Both the position numbers and the translations under genes were made by a program. This document shows, piece after piece, positions 33,680 to 44,852 of a DNA stretch of 64,000 bases. Origin of the DNA: Chaetoderma sp. LZ-2023a (taxonomy: Eukaryota; Mollusca; Caudofoveata; Chaetodermatida; Chaetodermatidae); the NCBI GenBank assembly GCA_034401795.1, contig CM067373.1:89107996-89171995 (forward strand), written 5' to 3'. Positions within the stretch are counted from its first letter, which is position 1, and each line of letters opens with the position of its first letter. Under the pieces are notes generated by a model. The model had not been told where the DNA came from. It saw only the letters and a program-made list of their open reading frames with translations, and did no database searches.

Positions 33680-35250
33680 TCTCATAGAAAGTATCCATCT
33701 ACAGATCAACAGAAGATTATTTTTAAAAAGCTGGCACTGGAATGACTGACAGGCCATTCATTCCAACAGTAAATGTTCAAAAATACTCTTCTCTTTCTCT
33801 TCAAATGAACATTTCTCACTACCATTGCACATGCTATTTTGTCCGGCTTGAGTGTTAAAGATTTAAAGAAGCAACCTCTTTAGAGATGAAAAGGAGACAT
33901 TTCAACGGACAGATAAACATGTCCATTACAATTCATATTTCCAGAGTATCCATCGATGAGTTGACGCCATATGACGTCATAATCGGCTAAGCGGCGTGTA
34001 GGGTGACGTCATAACCATTACGTCAGAAATTATTCTATTAGGCCCGTCTTTAACTCTTAATCTTCCGACACGTTATGAGAATTGTATGTCGCTCCCATTT
34101 AATAAACATGCTGGCAGCCACAGCACCCAGTCAAATTATTTTCAAAATATTCAACAGCATACCTCTATAGTTTTCTGGAAATTGATAGTCAGGAAGTTCA
34201 GAGATCGATCATCTCAATACGAGTGAGGTGTGGGTGGAGCTTAGCTAGAAATGGGCGGGGCATAGCTAAAATGGAAATGTCCATTAGGTTTTCTGATGAT
34301 TACGAGATGGTGGGTTTATAACATGGATATTGGTAAGACCACCCGCAATAAATAGCCACCATTTTGTGTCGCACCAAATGCCATTTTATATAGCCAGCGA
34401 CTTATATTAAAACTGAATACCAAACAATTTAGTGACCACTCTTGAATGGTTAATATATGGATCCGCCTGTAGCTAAGCTCCGCCAACATTGTACCTGTAG
34501 TGGAATCAATTTACATGCTTTGAATCCTAAATTCCCAAGATTTCAGTTTCACGATAATTATAAGCATACGCTGTTGAATCTCTTCAAATTAATTTGACTG
34601 GAGGCTTTTTCTGCTAATGGCAGCAATAACGCCGATTCAGATGAGTTTCAAAATATTAAACAGAATGTTTATTAAATAGTAAATATATCAAAGACATACA
34701 AGTCGTAGCGCCATGCGCTTGATTTGCAGGTCGGACCCCTCCATTATGTTATAGACAGGATTAATTTACTGCATAGTGTGATCCATTTCTAACTGAGCTC
34801 CACCCAGTTGGCGCATGCGTGTGAATCGATTTAGCACGTTGAACCTTGAATTCACAGAATCTCAGGATAACTAAGCTGTTGAATATCCATTTTCTATTAG
34901 TTTTAAATAGTCAACAGAGTGTATATTATTATGGTAAATTAGTTAGAATTCAAGGCGAAATGGTTAAAGAATGAAGGTTATCTTTAATAACAACCCCCGT
35001 AGGCCTACATAGGATCTTTCCGCAACAAAATAGGAATTGATAATAACAATTATCTCATAAAATAGTGTTTCTTTCCTTTCATAGCTAGAACAGGACTCCT
35101 CCACTGTATGCCTTTCCTCATATTCCTATCGGGTTTGTTATTAAAGACACCTTTCATTGTTTAGCCAATTGTGACGTCATATGATTGACTGAGAAACGGG
35201 AATCCTCCATTCCAATAGTTACTGGCGGACCGTTGCATCATTTCATATCG
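33680..35250. repeat. Palindromic-repeat cluster in host intron 2
   Basis: A foldback related to 203-279 lies at about 33700-33800. TGACGTCA sites occur at about 33971, 34003 and 35171. The reverse-arm module lies at 34118-34280 (CAGCACCCAGTCAAATTATT ... GATCATCTCAATACGAG ... GCTAGAAATGGGCGGGGC), and forward and reverse arms at 34560-34660. No gene is seen. Confidence 0.65.
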
Positions 35251-35559
35251 GCCCTGTCATTTGATTATGAAGCCATTTATCAAGTGATGTTTTCTGATTA
35301 TACGTCAGATACTTGTGTCATAGATCAGTCCCTCCATTCTGACATGTGCCCACATACACTTTCTCCCACATGCCTACCCGCCCGACGGCCAGCCACTCAC
35401 TCGCCCACGCGCTCACGCACACGCTCCCATTCACTCACTCGTTCAGTTACAAATAAACACATACGCTCGTTGCCTCTGATCAACCCATACAGTCCTCAAT
35501 CGCGATGATAGAGCAAAACTGTTTTGCATCATACCACAGAATATGTCTAACTTTATTAC

Positions 35560-35687
35560 CAGCAAAATCTTCTGTCCATTGTACGACCGCCCATGCATCC
35601 TCGTTGAACTCTCCGTCAATATTAATTCTCTCCCCAGATCTCAGGTGATAAGTTGTGTAATGTCGAGGAAGTGTACCGCCACAAACA
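35560..35687 (-). CDS. Host gene exon 2 (start of CBM9-like domain)
   Basis: A 128-nt exon: acceptor ATATTTTCCAG|TGTTTG, donor TGCTG|GTAATA. T completes a Gly codon (GG|T) begun in exon 1. The 42 full codons start VCGGTLPRHYTTYHLRSGER. They contain INIDGEFNEDAW and VVQWTEDFA, the classic CBM9-like opening (P-x-x-I-D-G-x-x-x-E-x-A-W-x-x-x-x-W-T-x-x-F). It leaves in phase 1, fitting exon 3. The extracellular binding face should use aromatic residues, which cannot be judged from sequence alone. Confidence 0.92.
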
Positions 35688-36464
35688 CTGGAAAATATGC
35701 GAGTAAAATAACATCAGCTCGAGGAACGACCAAAATCTGATTATCGTGCACGACACACGCACGCACAGACGCACGCAAATTTATGCTCTGCTTCTACCCT
35801 ATAAGTCACTTTCTATAAGCAATTACTTTTTAGCATGTGATGGTGCAATCTCTACGGCATGTGGTCAAATGGTCGCCTAGAGACTTCCACTATCACAATC
35901 AGAATTAGATTCCAGTAAACAAAACTGAACTAAGTTATTATGTTCTTATCTTTTTATGAATTAATAAACATTTGACAATTTTCACAACCTCTATCAATAT
36001 TAAAATTTCGGTTAAAATCGTCAATTTTTACATCCGATAAAATTCGCAGTAGGACCTCATTGTGTGACTCGCCAATCACGCGAGTTCAGATTTCACCACA
36101 CGTGTTTTCAGATTAGAGGAAATTGTGTCTAATAAAGAGTAACTCAATTGGACTTGATGACACCTTGATTGTTATAATCTATTAGATATATTTACTAAAT
36201 CGTTGTCAGCGTTAAGCAAAACTCCACTGACGTCATGATTTTATGGGTGTTCATGAAAATCGTGCAAGAGTCTTGAAGAATGGAAATGAGTTCTCTTTGA
36301 TCGGGTGTTTGGAAGTGGAGGCTTGGCTGGTATGGAATCTGCGGTTTGGAGAATTACATTTCGTGAGTTACAAAAGTTACGAAGCCGGATCCAGGTTATA
36401 GTTTAGCCATGTTTCTCCCGGATCTCATTAATATGGCGGTGTCTGAATGCAATTATCAATCATG

Positions 36465-36502
<38 letters not shown>

Positions 36503-36990
36503 CTTAATATCATGCATGCGATGACGTCATACCGCATACGTAACATCAATTCACGCAATGGCGTCACTCCGCGATTCTCAGTGAAATTTAAGAAAGTTAA
36601 TTTTCATTCGGAAATTTAGTATTTAGGAATTCGAAATCATGCAAACAATATATTTTATTTTAATTAAATTATACAGAATCATGATTTGAAATCGTTTGAC
36701 CTTTCACTGATTTGTGCTCCCCTTTAAGCCTATCGTGGCGAAACCGACGAAAACCGGCGTGTGCAGTGAGCTTGAGGAATGTCCCTTTGCAGGCCAAGAG
36801 AAGACTATCTTTGAGGATTTGCCACTTAAATACCGAACTAGTCACTCCAGTGGTAAATCTTCAAAAATGAGATGGTTAAAGTATCACAACCCCGTGGTTC
36901 CCAGAGGCAGATCGTCTCTATAGAGTCGGATTATCTTCCCATGTGGATAATAAACATTGTGCTGCACCTCAATAAACATGAATGCTCTCT
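35688..36990. other. Intron 1 sequence with a (CAA)n repeat and a dispersed repeat copy
   Basis: (CAA)n at 36463-36502. 36740-36920 (CCCTTTGCAGGCCAAGAGAA ... AAATCTTCAAAAATG) is related to the foldback at 203-279 and to 42180-42300. The 69-residue open frame at 36714-36923 is therefore repeat-derived. Confidence 0.55.
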
Positions 36991-36999
36991 TCATTGCTG

Positions 37000-37620
37000 T
37001 AGAAATTAGCTGGTGTATAGCATGAAAGACTCAATCTCCCGATGCTTGTTATTGCCACCAATATAGTGTCATGAACTCCATGATCTCTGCGCCTGGGCGG
37101 TTGTCTGGTGGTATTTGCAGTACATGGCTAACTATTGTGTCACGTTCCCTGACATTGGCGACCGTATTGCAAATAGTGTAAAATGCGCCACTGCCTCACT
37201 GGAGATTATCCTATCTGGTCTGATATACGAAGGTGGTTGTCGCGGTAGACATTAACCTTATCTAGAACTGCCTTTGTGGCTATCCAGCCATTACAGTTGT
37301 AATGCATCAGTGATGCAAATGTCGCACCGCACAAGCATAATTTTTGCCAGAAATATCATTGATTCGCGGATCTATAGTTTCTAAATTACTGGAAGCCTAA
37401 TATTTTCTGTGACGCAATGCGCAGCAATGTCAAAGAAGCGGCAGGTTAATGAGCCAAGCATTTTGCTATTCCTCTATTCCTTCTCGACACGCGGTGGGAA
37501 ACCTGAGTCACTAACTTCGTCTGCATCTGATAGGTGTGCATGCGCAAGTTCGGTCTTGGCTCGCATTCAGAAAGATATATTAACATTCTTCAGATGCTCT
37601 GCAACTGCTGGTCTCTTTTG
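37000..37620 (-). mobile_element. RTE-like LINE copy 4, highly degraded
   Basis: 37255-37390 aligns by eye with 31725-31855 of copy 3: TAGAACTGCCTTTGTGGCTA versus TAGAGCTGCCTTTGGAGATG, then CCATTACAGTTGTAATGCAT versus AACTGTAACAGTTATACAGC, GTTGATCTACGAATCCATAG versus ATTGATTCGCGGATCTATAG. No open frame remains. Confidence 0.6.
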
Positions 37621-37797
37621 ATGCCGTCCGAAATAAATTAAACGTATGGACTTTTAGTGTCTACCATAATGTGTTTATTATTGTCATCCGACCGGGAATT
37701 GTAGAAAATACTTCGTACTAGGGGCTAATCCGAGAATATCGCCAAGAGTATACGGAGAGATGGTCGGGAGATAAATAATATTCTGATAAGATAAAAA

Positions 37798-37910
37798 AAA
37801 GAGCCATCAGAAGACGGCATATCGTACCCCCCCCCCCACCCCTCCTCCCCACAGACAACCACCCCAAACACCCCCACCCACCCCACCCCCACCCACCCCC
37901 ACCCCCGGAT
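37798..37910 (+). repeat. C-rich tract (quadruplex potential on the minus strand)
   Basis: A run of 11 C near 37827 followed by repeated CCACCCC/ACCCCCACC to about 37906. The Gly/Trp-rich minus-strand open frame is repeat translation. Confidence 0.8.
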
Positions 37911-38639
37911 CCAAACATTTCAGATAAACATACATCAAAAGTGGATATGCATGTAACGTCAATTGTAAAGGACAATATTTCAGAAAAGCTAATCAATGAA
38001 AAATTAAATAGTGACACTGCTCGCCTTAAAGAAAGATAGATTTATAAGTGCAAGTTCAATTCCGTTCAACTTATTATGCATGGACAAGAGAATGTTGGTG
38101 AATTTAAGTTTCTCAAGGGAGATAGTTCAGGAAAATACGGATGAATTTCTTCAAAATGGAATCATAGCACTGCTTCTTCAAGTAATATATTCAGTGACAA
38201 AGGAATTGAGAGCATAGGTTCAAAACTTCAAGATCTGGCACGAACAAGACAATTTTGATGAATTTTAAGTATTTCAGGGGAGATAACGACCACAGACACC
38301 CCCAGGGTTTGTCTGTCACTCTATTAACCACATAAACATGCCTATTGTTCAGTCACCACTTGCTAAATAAGTCTACTTACATTTAGCGACAGAAAAAGAT
38401 TTCTAATCTTGCATTTCATGCCTTCTAATGCAAGAACCACAACTCTCAACTCTAGTCCAGGTTTCTGGATGGAGTAGACTCCCTTAATGTCAATCAAACA
38501 GAGAGTTCTGGAATCGTAGCTAAACTGTAGGAGTTGTGTTGACATCTTGAAATGAGTGTCAGAGATGTACGGTCGGACCGACAGACTGGCATACATATAT
38601 TCTATACAGACGCATGAATGTACAGGCATACGGATAGCA

Positions 38640-39560
38640 CATGCACATCTTCAAGTGGTATTGAGAACCCTTACCAAGTTTCAAAAGAATCACAGCTAAA
38701 TTGTAGGAGTTGTGTTGACAAGAAATGATTGGTACTGCAGTTTATGTATTAGCTTAAAGGTTTTTATAGGGGATACCTCTGTAATGAATAATTTTCTGAC
38801 CACGAAAAAAGCACACACACACACACACATCTTCAGATGGTAATGACTAGATTTAACACGTTTCAAAAGAATTGTAACTAAACTGTAGGAGGAGTTGCGT
38901 TGTCAAGATGGACCGACAGACGAACATACATTTGGGACAGATGGATAAACATGCAATTGCAGCTAAACTGTAGGAGTTGCGTTGACAAGAAATGATTGGC
39001 AATGCAGTTTATGTCTTAGCTTTAAGATGTTTAAAGGGTGATAACTCTGCATTGAATAATGTTTAGCCCCGAAAAAATGACACGCACATCTGCACATGAT
39101 ACTGATAATGTGGACGAAATTTTAAGTTAATCTATTGAGACCTCTAGGAGGAGTTGCGTTGACAAGAAATGATTATTAGAGATGGATGGATCGACAGACG
39201 GACATACGTATATTTTGGACAGACGGATAGACATACAGGCATACGGATATCACATGCACACCTTCACGTGGTAATGATAACACTTACCAAGTTTCAAAAG
39301 AATACGAGCTAAACTGTAGGAGTTGCGTTGACAATAAATGATTGTCAATGCAGTTAATGTATCGGCTTTAAGATATTTAAAGGGGGATACCCCTGTATGA
39401 ACAATTTTTTGCCGCGAAAAAAGCACATGCACATCTGTACATGATAATGATAATGTGGACACAATTTTAAGCTAATCCATTGAGCCCTCTAGGAGTTGCA
39501 TTGACAAAATGGGGACAGACAGACAGACGGACGGACGGACATGTTGACCGCTATATCATA
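38640..39560 (+). repeat. Tandem units of about 290 bp (AGGAGTTGCGTTGACAA family)
   Basis: The words AACTGTAGGAGTTGCGTTGA, CAAGAAATGATTGG, CAGTTTATGT, GGGGATACC, ATGAATAAT and GCACATGCACATCT recur three to four times. GACAGACGGACGGACGGACA runs separate the units. Non-coding. Confidence 0.75.
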
Positions 39561-39724
39561 CACACCCTTCCAGACCCGGGGGTGGAGTGGGGGTCGTGGT
39601 GGATAAAAACGAAATAATCAGAATTTCTTGGAATAGTTCTAGTTACCAAAATTTGAATAGTTACATTTACAATCATATTAGCTATATCGTTCCAGGTTTA
39701 TGTGTAAACGTGCATTGCCAATCA

Positions 39725-40538
39725 GAATGGACCTTTCTGGTTTTAGCTATAGCCCGCCCATCACTAAGCTCTACTCCCACCTCGCTCGTGCTGTGATCGA
39801 TCGATCCCTGAACTCTCTGACTATCAATTTCCAGAAAACTATACAGGTAAGCTGCAATATTTTCAAACTAATTTGACTGAGCGCTCTTGCTGCCTATGAT
39901 TATTACTTCATCATACACACCACATAGTTAATTATGACGTCATATGACGTCAGATGATCGATGGATAAACTGGAAAGGTGAATTCCGTGCTAATTCTAAA
40001 GAATATGCTTGCTCCCAGTCACAACAGCAGTTGAGTTGAGCAAGTCTCTGAATTGTTGTAGGAGGAATATAAGGAAAGTCACATCAACACAATAAACAGC
40101 AGCACTATGTTGAGCTGTATGCTAAATAAATCCAGAATAAGTCGTTGTAGCTAAGCATACACATCTCCAGCTTGTTTATTATTTTGCGCGTGTTGGAATA
40201 GATTTGAAACATTGAAACCTGAATTCCAAGAACCTAAATTTTACGGTAAGTTAGGGGTAAGATATTAGATATTTGGGAACTAATCTGAATAGGGGGTTGT
40301 TAATGCGTGTGACAGAACAGATCCCAGTCAAATTAGTTTCAGAGTATTCAAAAGAATGTTTATTAAATTATAAAATTGATCAAACACAATTCGTACACTT
40401 TCGGGACAGAAATCTCGATTTTCATGATGGAGCTACACCAATTTGATTGTGACATCAGCTAATATCTGATGTATTTCCTTATGACGTCAGATACTTGGGT
40501 GGGAGATGCAATCCCACTATTCATCCTAGCCGACGTAC
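39725..40538. repeat. Palindromic repeat copy upstream of host exon 2
   Basis: AGCTATAGCCCGCCCATCAC, CCTCGCTCGTGCTGTGATCG, CTATCAATTTCCAGAAAACT, ACAGGTAAGCTGCAATATTT and TGACGTCATATGACGTCAGA at about 39935. This is the forward half of the family, followed by a diverged second half near 40320-40400. Confidence 0.65.
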
Positions 40539-40720
40539 CCTGTATCAGTATCAAGACCGTCTGTGGGCTGTGTGGAACCATTTGTGGGCTGGTCAGTTCC
40601 GCTGCAATTTTTCGGCTCGCAGGGGTTTGGTATAAACACGTATCCAAGAAGAAGGCCTATTCCAAGACAAAGAACAGCTGCACCGACTGTAATAAGAATT
40701 ACATACCGCGTGGAAACCAT
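40539..40720 (-). CDS. Host gene exon 1: start, membrane anchor and stalk of a CBM9-like membrane protein
   Basis: ATG at 40720, preceded in frame by TAA two codons upstream, which supports this start. Residues 1-6 (MVSTRY) form a short cytoplasmic tail. Residues 7-30 are hydrophobic (VILITVGAAVLCLGIGLLLG...) with no signal-peptidase-like site, so a type II signal anchor is likely. Residues 31-60 are PNPCEPKNCSGTDQPTNGST and a TDGLDTDT-type stalk with two N-x-S/T sequons. The donor ACAGG|GTACGT leaves GG, completed by exon 2. The whole protein (ten exons, about 294 residues within the window) would display a CBM9-like domain outside the cell or in the secretory lumen. The ligand is unknown. 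Confidence 0.85.
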
Positions 40721-40839
40721 CTCTTATTTGAGCGAAACTGTATGTGCTAATGCACAACTTGAAAAGCAACTGTGAAGAGAAATGAATACAGTTAAGCGGT
40801 AATCATATGGTCAGATTAATGGATGAATCCGATTAGTCA

Positions 40840-42170
40840 GTCAGGTATATGACATCATAATCAATTACGTCACATGTTGGCTGACCTCACAATGATAATT
40901 GGCAGAAACATTCCGTCATGAACATGGAATAGTCCGTCATGTGTACGAATTGTATATCTTCACTATTTACTAAACATTCATTTGAATATTTTGAAATTAA
41001 TTTGACTGGGAGCTGTTACAGTCCCCAGGCAAATTAGTTCCAAAATATTAAACATGTTAGCTGTATGCATACCATGAAATTGGGATTCTGGCAATTTAGG
41101 AGTCATAGCTTAGCTAGAGGTAGGCGGCATAGCTACAAGTGGATTCATCAATTGAATTTAACTATTGAAAGCAAAGTCTGCACAAGGCGAATCCGACGAA
41201 TCAGATACACTCATACATCATCAGAATAATGATAATTCTTAGTGTATTCTTAGCGGGATGGCGAAATTGAACCTCCGATTCGTCGAAGTTGACATGATGA
41301 GGCGAAAGACAAATCGTGCAAGATCAATCGCATTGCATTTTATCTAAAGCCATGTCACCATAGGCCCTATATGCCAGAATTTATCTAATTCCCGTAATCT
41401 GACAGAAAGGAGAAATGTTTGGATTGATTGACCTATATAGAGTTTTATTTTCAGTCAATAGCGCCATTATGGCGAACTTCTCCGGGCTTTCTTACACCGG
41501 TACCCATTTATATTCCTGAGTGGAGAGAGGCTGATACTGATACTGATAAATAAACAGACATTGTACACAGTATATGGAGATGTATATAAATTCTCCCCAT
41601 TAAACTGTGCACAGGCATCAACTTTTTTATAACATTATTATTATCATCATAATTATTAACAGTATTATTATCATTATCGTCATTAGATTCCATTCTTGTG
41701 TCAACAGCGCCGCGGGGCATTAAATGTTGCATTTCTACAAACTTACTCCCTTAATTCACCTTTCCAGAGTATCCACCCATCATATGACGTCATAATCAAC
41801 TACGTGATGTGTAGAATGACATCATAATGAATGACGTCATGAATGACGTCGATAAGTACGTCATGAAAGCATATTTGAAGACGATCTATGCGTTGTTGTA
41901 CAAATTGTATATCTTTACTATTCAATAAATTTTCTGTTGAATATTTTGAAAATAATTTAACTTGGCGCTGTTGCTGCCTTAGGCAGCAACAGCACCCAGT
42001 CAAATTAGTTTCAAAATATTCAACAGCTTACCTGTGTAATTTTTTGTGAATCGATAGTCAGGTTGTTCAGAGATCGATCGATCCCAACGCGAGCGAGGTA
42101 TAGGTGGTGCTTAGCTAGAGATGGGCGAGGCATAGCTATTACCGAAAGGTCCATTGGTTACAGGTTAAGA
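40840..42170. repeat. Palindromic repeat cluster (two copies) upstream of host gene
   Basis: Arms at 40985-41060 and 41934-42055, the box AGCTAGAGATGGGCGAGGCA at about 42114, and ATGACGTCATAATCAACTAC and further TGACGTCAT at 41783-41850. No gene is recognised; this interval would include the host promoter but no element can be singled out. Confidence 0.6.
41934..42026. repeat. 45-bp hairpin with 3-base loop
   Basis: The arm 41934-41978 (CTGTTGAATATTTTGAAAAT...TTGCTGCC) and its inverted partner 41982-42026 (GGCAGCAACAGC...CAACAG) are separated by TTA only. It is the best preserved junction of the dispersed palindromic family. Confidence 0.9.
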
Positions 42171-42389
42171 AAATCTAAATTTCTTCTCAGCCAGTGCCAA
42201 CATACAGGCCACGTGAAGACAACTCCCGGAAATCCATCACCAAAATCAGTCCCTCGATTATCGAGCCAACCATTCAAGTGTTAAATCTTCAGAAACTATT
42301 CTGACCATGTCCCGCAAATGGGCACCGCTCAAGACCACTGCAGAGGCCGTTGTGTCTGGCTTGACCATTAAATGGTTACGTAGACACAA

Positions 42390-42660
42390 GCATGATTATA
42401 ATCAACATCATTATTAGTAACATTACTAGTATCATTATTAGCTTCAATAGCATCATCGTCATTATTATTATTGTTATTTATTTTATTGTCAGTTTTTTTA
42501 TAATTATTATTGTTATTACAATTATTATTATAATTATTACTCTCATCATAAGTCTCATCATTAATTTGAGTAGTTTTATTATCATTATTATTATTATCAT
42601 TTTTATATCTTCATCATCATCATCATCGTATCGCCACCATCACCATCGTCATCATTATCA
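42390..42660 (+). repeat. (ATT/ATC)-rich low-complexity tract
   Basis: Irregular ATTATTATCATC triplets. The Ile-rich open frame here is its translation. Confidence 0.9.
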
Positions 42661-43560
42661 TTGTGTTTTCTATTTTATTGGTAAATTTGTATTTTATTGT
42701 TACTTGTGTCCTATTCTCTTCTTGTTGGTGATTTGAATAACGGTTGTGGTGCGTGTACCTATGTCATGGTCGTTGTCTTGTTGTTCGTGTTTGTCCTCAT
42801 TATCGTCGTCATTTATAGTGTCTGATATTGCAACAAAGAGACAATTCACAGCACTTAGTTCACCCCGCGTTCATTGCAGCAGGCAACAACAAGGAAGCAG
42901 CAACAGATTCCAGTTGGTCCCATTCAGTGATGGCTTAGTAATGTTGCCTTTTGAATTAATGAAATATGTAAAATGGCTTGAGAGTATTTATTTGTCTTAG
43001 CCATGCTTCTGTGAAAATTTCATTTATGCGTGAAGTGTCTAGTGATTTCGTGAATAAATCGGCAAATTTTGCCTAAAAGTATTTTCTTATTAGAGGAAAA
43101 TAGTTGGAAAAATTTGTAATAAATTGGTCTTCTACTGTAGTATTTACGAAAGATTTCCAATCCTGTCTGGTCCGGAATCTGGTGGACAGGAGTCTGTTAT
43201 TATCATAGAGTCTAAGTAGATACGGTTCCATTTATGGTACAGAGACATAGCCACATGGACTCACCAACACGAATCGAAGGGCATAGAGACACACGCACAC
43301 ACGGCCGCATCTGCATCAATAAGAACGCACGCATACGCGACTACACAACTATATGATACGGTTGGATGATTGACACGCCCCGTGATACGTGACAGACTCG
43401 ATGAGACAGGTCGTGACGTTATATCAATAAATAGACAAATATATGCATAGAATATTAATCGACACGCCGACAATGGAACAATTAGTTTTTAGTCAGAATG
43501 GACACGTGCAGAGTATAACTCCTGTAATTCAATTTTATAATATGCTGTTAGTAGTATAGC
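42661..43560. other. No recognised gene
   Basis: Short open frames only (42746-43000 plus, 43261-43473 minus), without motifs. Confidence 0.4.
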
Positions 43561-43650
43561 TAGAGCGCTGTCCAAATACGCTGATTGGTTGAAAAGTCGG
43601 TTAGCCCTGACCGACTTTTCAACCAATCAGCGTGTTCGGACAGCGCTCTA
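43561..43650. repeat. 41-bp inverted repeat containing CCAAT/ATTGG, with an extra half copy
   Basis: The left arm 43561-43601 (TAGAGCGCTGTCCAAATACG...) pairs with 43610-43650 (ACCGACTTTTCAACCAATCA...) across an 8-base loop with two or three mismatches. A third, direct half copy follows at about 43658-43691. Confidence 0.9.
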
Positions 43651-43765
43651 GCAATATTTTCAACCAATCAGCGTGTTCGGATAGTGCTCTGCCAATATTT
43701 TCGATTGTTTCATGAGCTAAAAATAAAATGATGACGCACCAGCAGCCAATCATCTTGTTCGAATA

Positions 43766-43836
43766 ACCACCACCACCACCACCACCACCACCACCACCAC
43801 CCCCCACCACCCCCACACCACCCCACACCCCCACTA
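43766..43836 (+). repeat. (CCA)n and C-rich tract
   Basis: About ten CCA/CAC triplets then CCCCCCACCACCCCC. The poly-Gly minus-strand frame is repeat translation. Confidence 0.95.
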
Positions 43837-44092
43837 GGAATATTCTGGAAACATCAGCATGTTTTTCCCATATTAGTCACTTAAGAATCTATTTATAACT
43901 TCCTGGAAAACCTCACTTACATGTCTGGTCTCGTCGAGTAGATTTGCTGATCATGCATGACGATTTAGGGAGCGAGTTCAGACATGTTTTACCTTAGGGT
44001 ATAAATACCGAGAAAAAAGAAGGAAGAATCTATATCATAAAATTCTGATATTTAACGTGAGTAATGAAAAATGTGAGTTAAAAACCTGAAAA

Positions 44093-44843
44093 TGGAAAAC
44101 TCTGAATGTTTTAACTCTGAATATTTCACAAGATGTAATTTTACTCTTCATCTAGGTGGTGGAAAGTTTCTCGTGTGCTGAAAGTTGATGGTGAAGTGGT
44201 TGTTGATATTAGACAATTCATGGGTGAGGAAAACACGCCTACTGTAAGAGAACTTTTCTTGAGCTATTCTTCTTTTATGAAACTTATTGAAAAGGCTCCA
44301 TCAGTCGAGGCTACTGCTAATCGTATTTTAAAGTCTAAACCTGAAGAGAAAATCGAGTTCGTGCTGACTTTAGAACCACGCTGCATGGTCTCGATCAGTT
44401 CACGTTTTCCAGGTATAAATATACGGAGATACTTTCTACCACATGATTGGCTTGAATTGAAGCCAACAAGACGAGGTGTCTATCTTATTGAAAGTGAGTG
44501 GAACATTTTGAGATCGAACTTTAATAAGATCAAGTTAGCCCTCGAGAGAAAACCATCTCCTGTAAAAGTTGATTTAGTACCAGGTTGGTCTAGTACGTGG
44601 AGTGATTACGCTAGTAATAAAGGAACCTGGTCTGGAGTGAGAGATTGGACTAATATTCCACCTACAGTTAGAGAAGAAGAAGTGGAAGTAAAGAGTGAAG
44701 AAGAAGGAATCGAAGACATGGGAGAAGAAGAAGAAGAAGAAGAAGAAGAAGAAGAAGAAAGTAAAATTCCATCATCTCTTGCGGCTGAGGTAGGGAGTAT
44801 GGATTCTGAATACCTTAGTCGTGACTTTACTGGTGAACTCTAA
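44093..44843 (+). pseudogene. PC4-like protein with two repeats and an acidic tail (virus-like element 1)
   Basis: The likely start is ATG at 44093 (MENSECFNSEYF), in a frame that reaches LHLGGGKFLV. The frame changes near 44173 and continues to 44843. Repeat 1 has VDIRQFMG ... PTVRELFLSYSSFMKLIE. Repeat 2 has INIRRYFLPHDWLELKPTRR followed by GVYLIESEWNILRSNF. Both fit the single-strand-DNA-binding PC4 fold (D-I-R-x-[FY] ... P-T-[RK]-x-G-[IV]-x-L ... W). The C-terminal 60 residues are acidic, encoded by a GAA repeat at 44725-44760. Such proteins are carried by Polinton-like elements, role unproven. Only one break is seen. Confidence 0.65.
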
Positions 44844-44852
44844 TTTTAAAAA

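Noticed and set aside
36714-36923. A 69-residue plus-strand frame that looks protein-like
   Set aside because: The sequence is a dispersed repeat also seen near 203-279 and 42180-42300.
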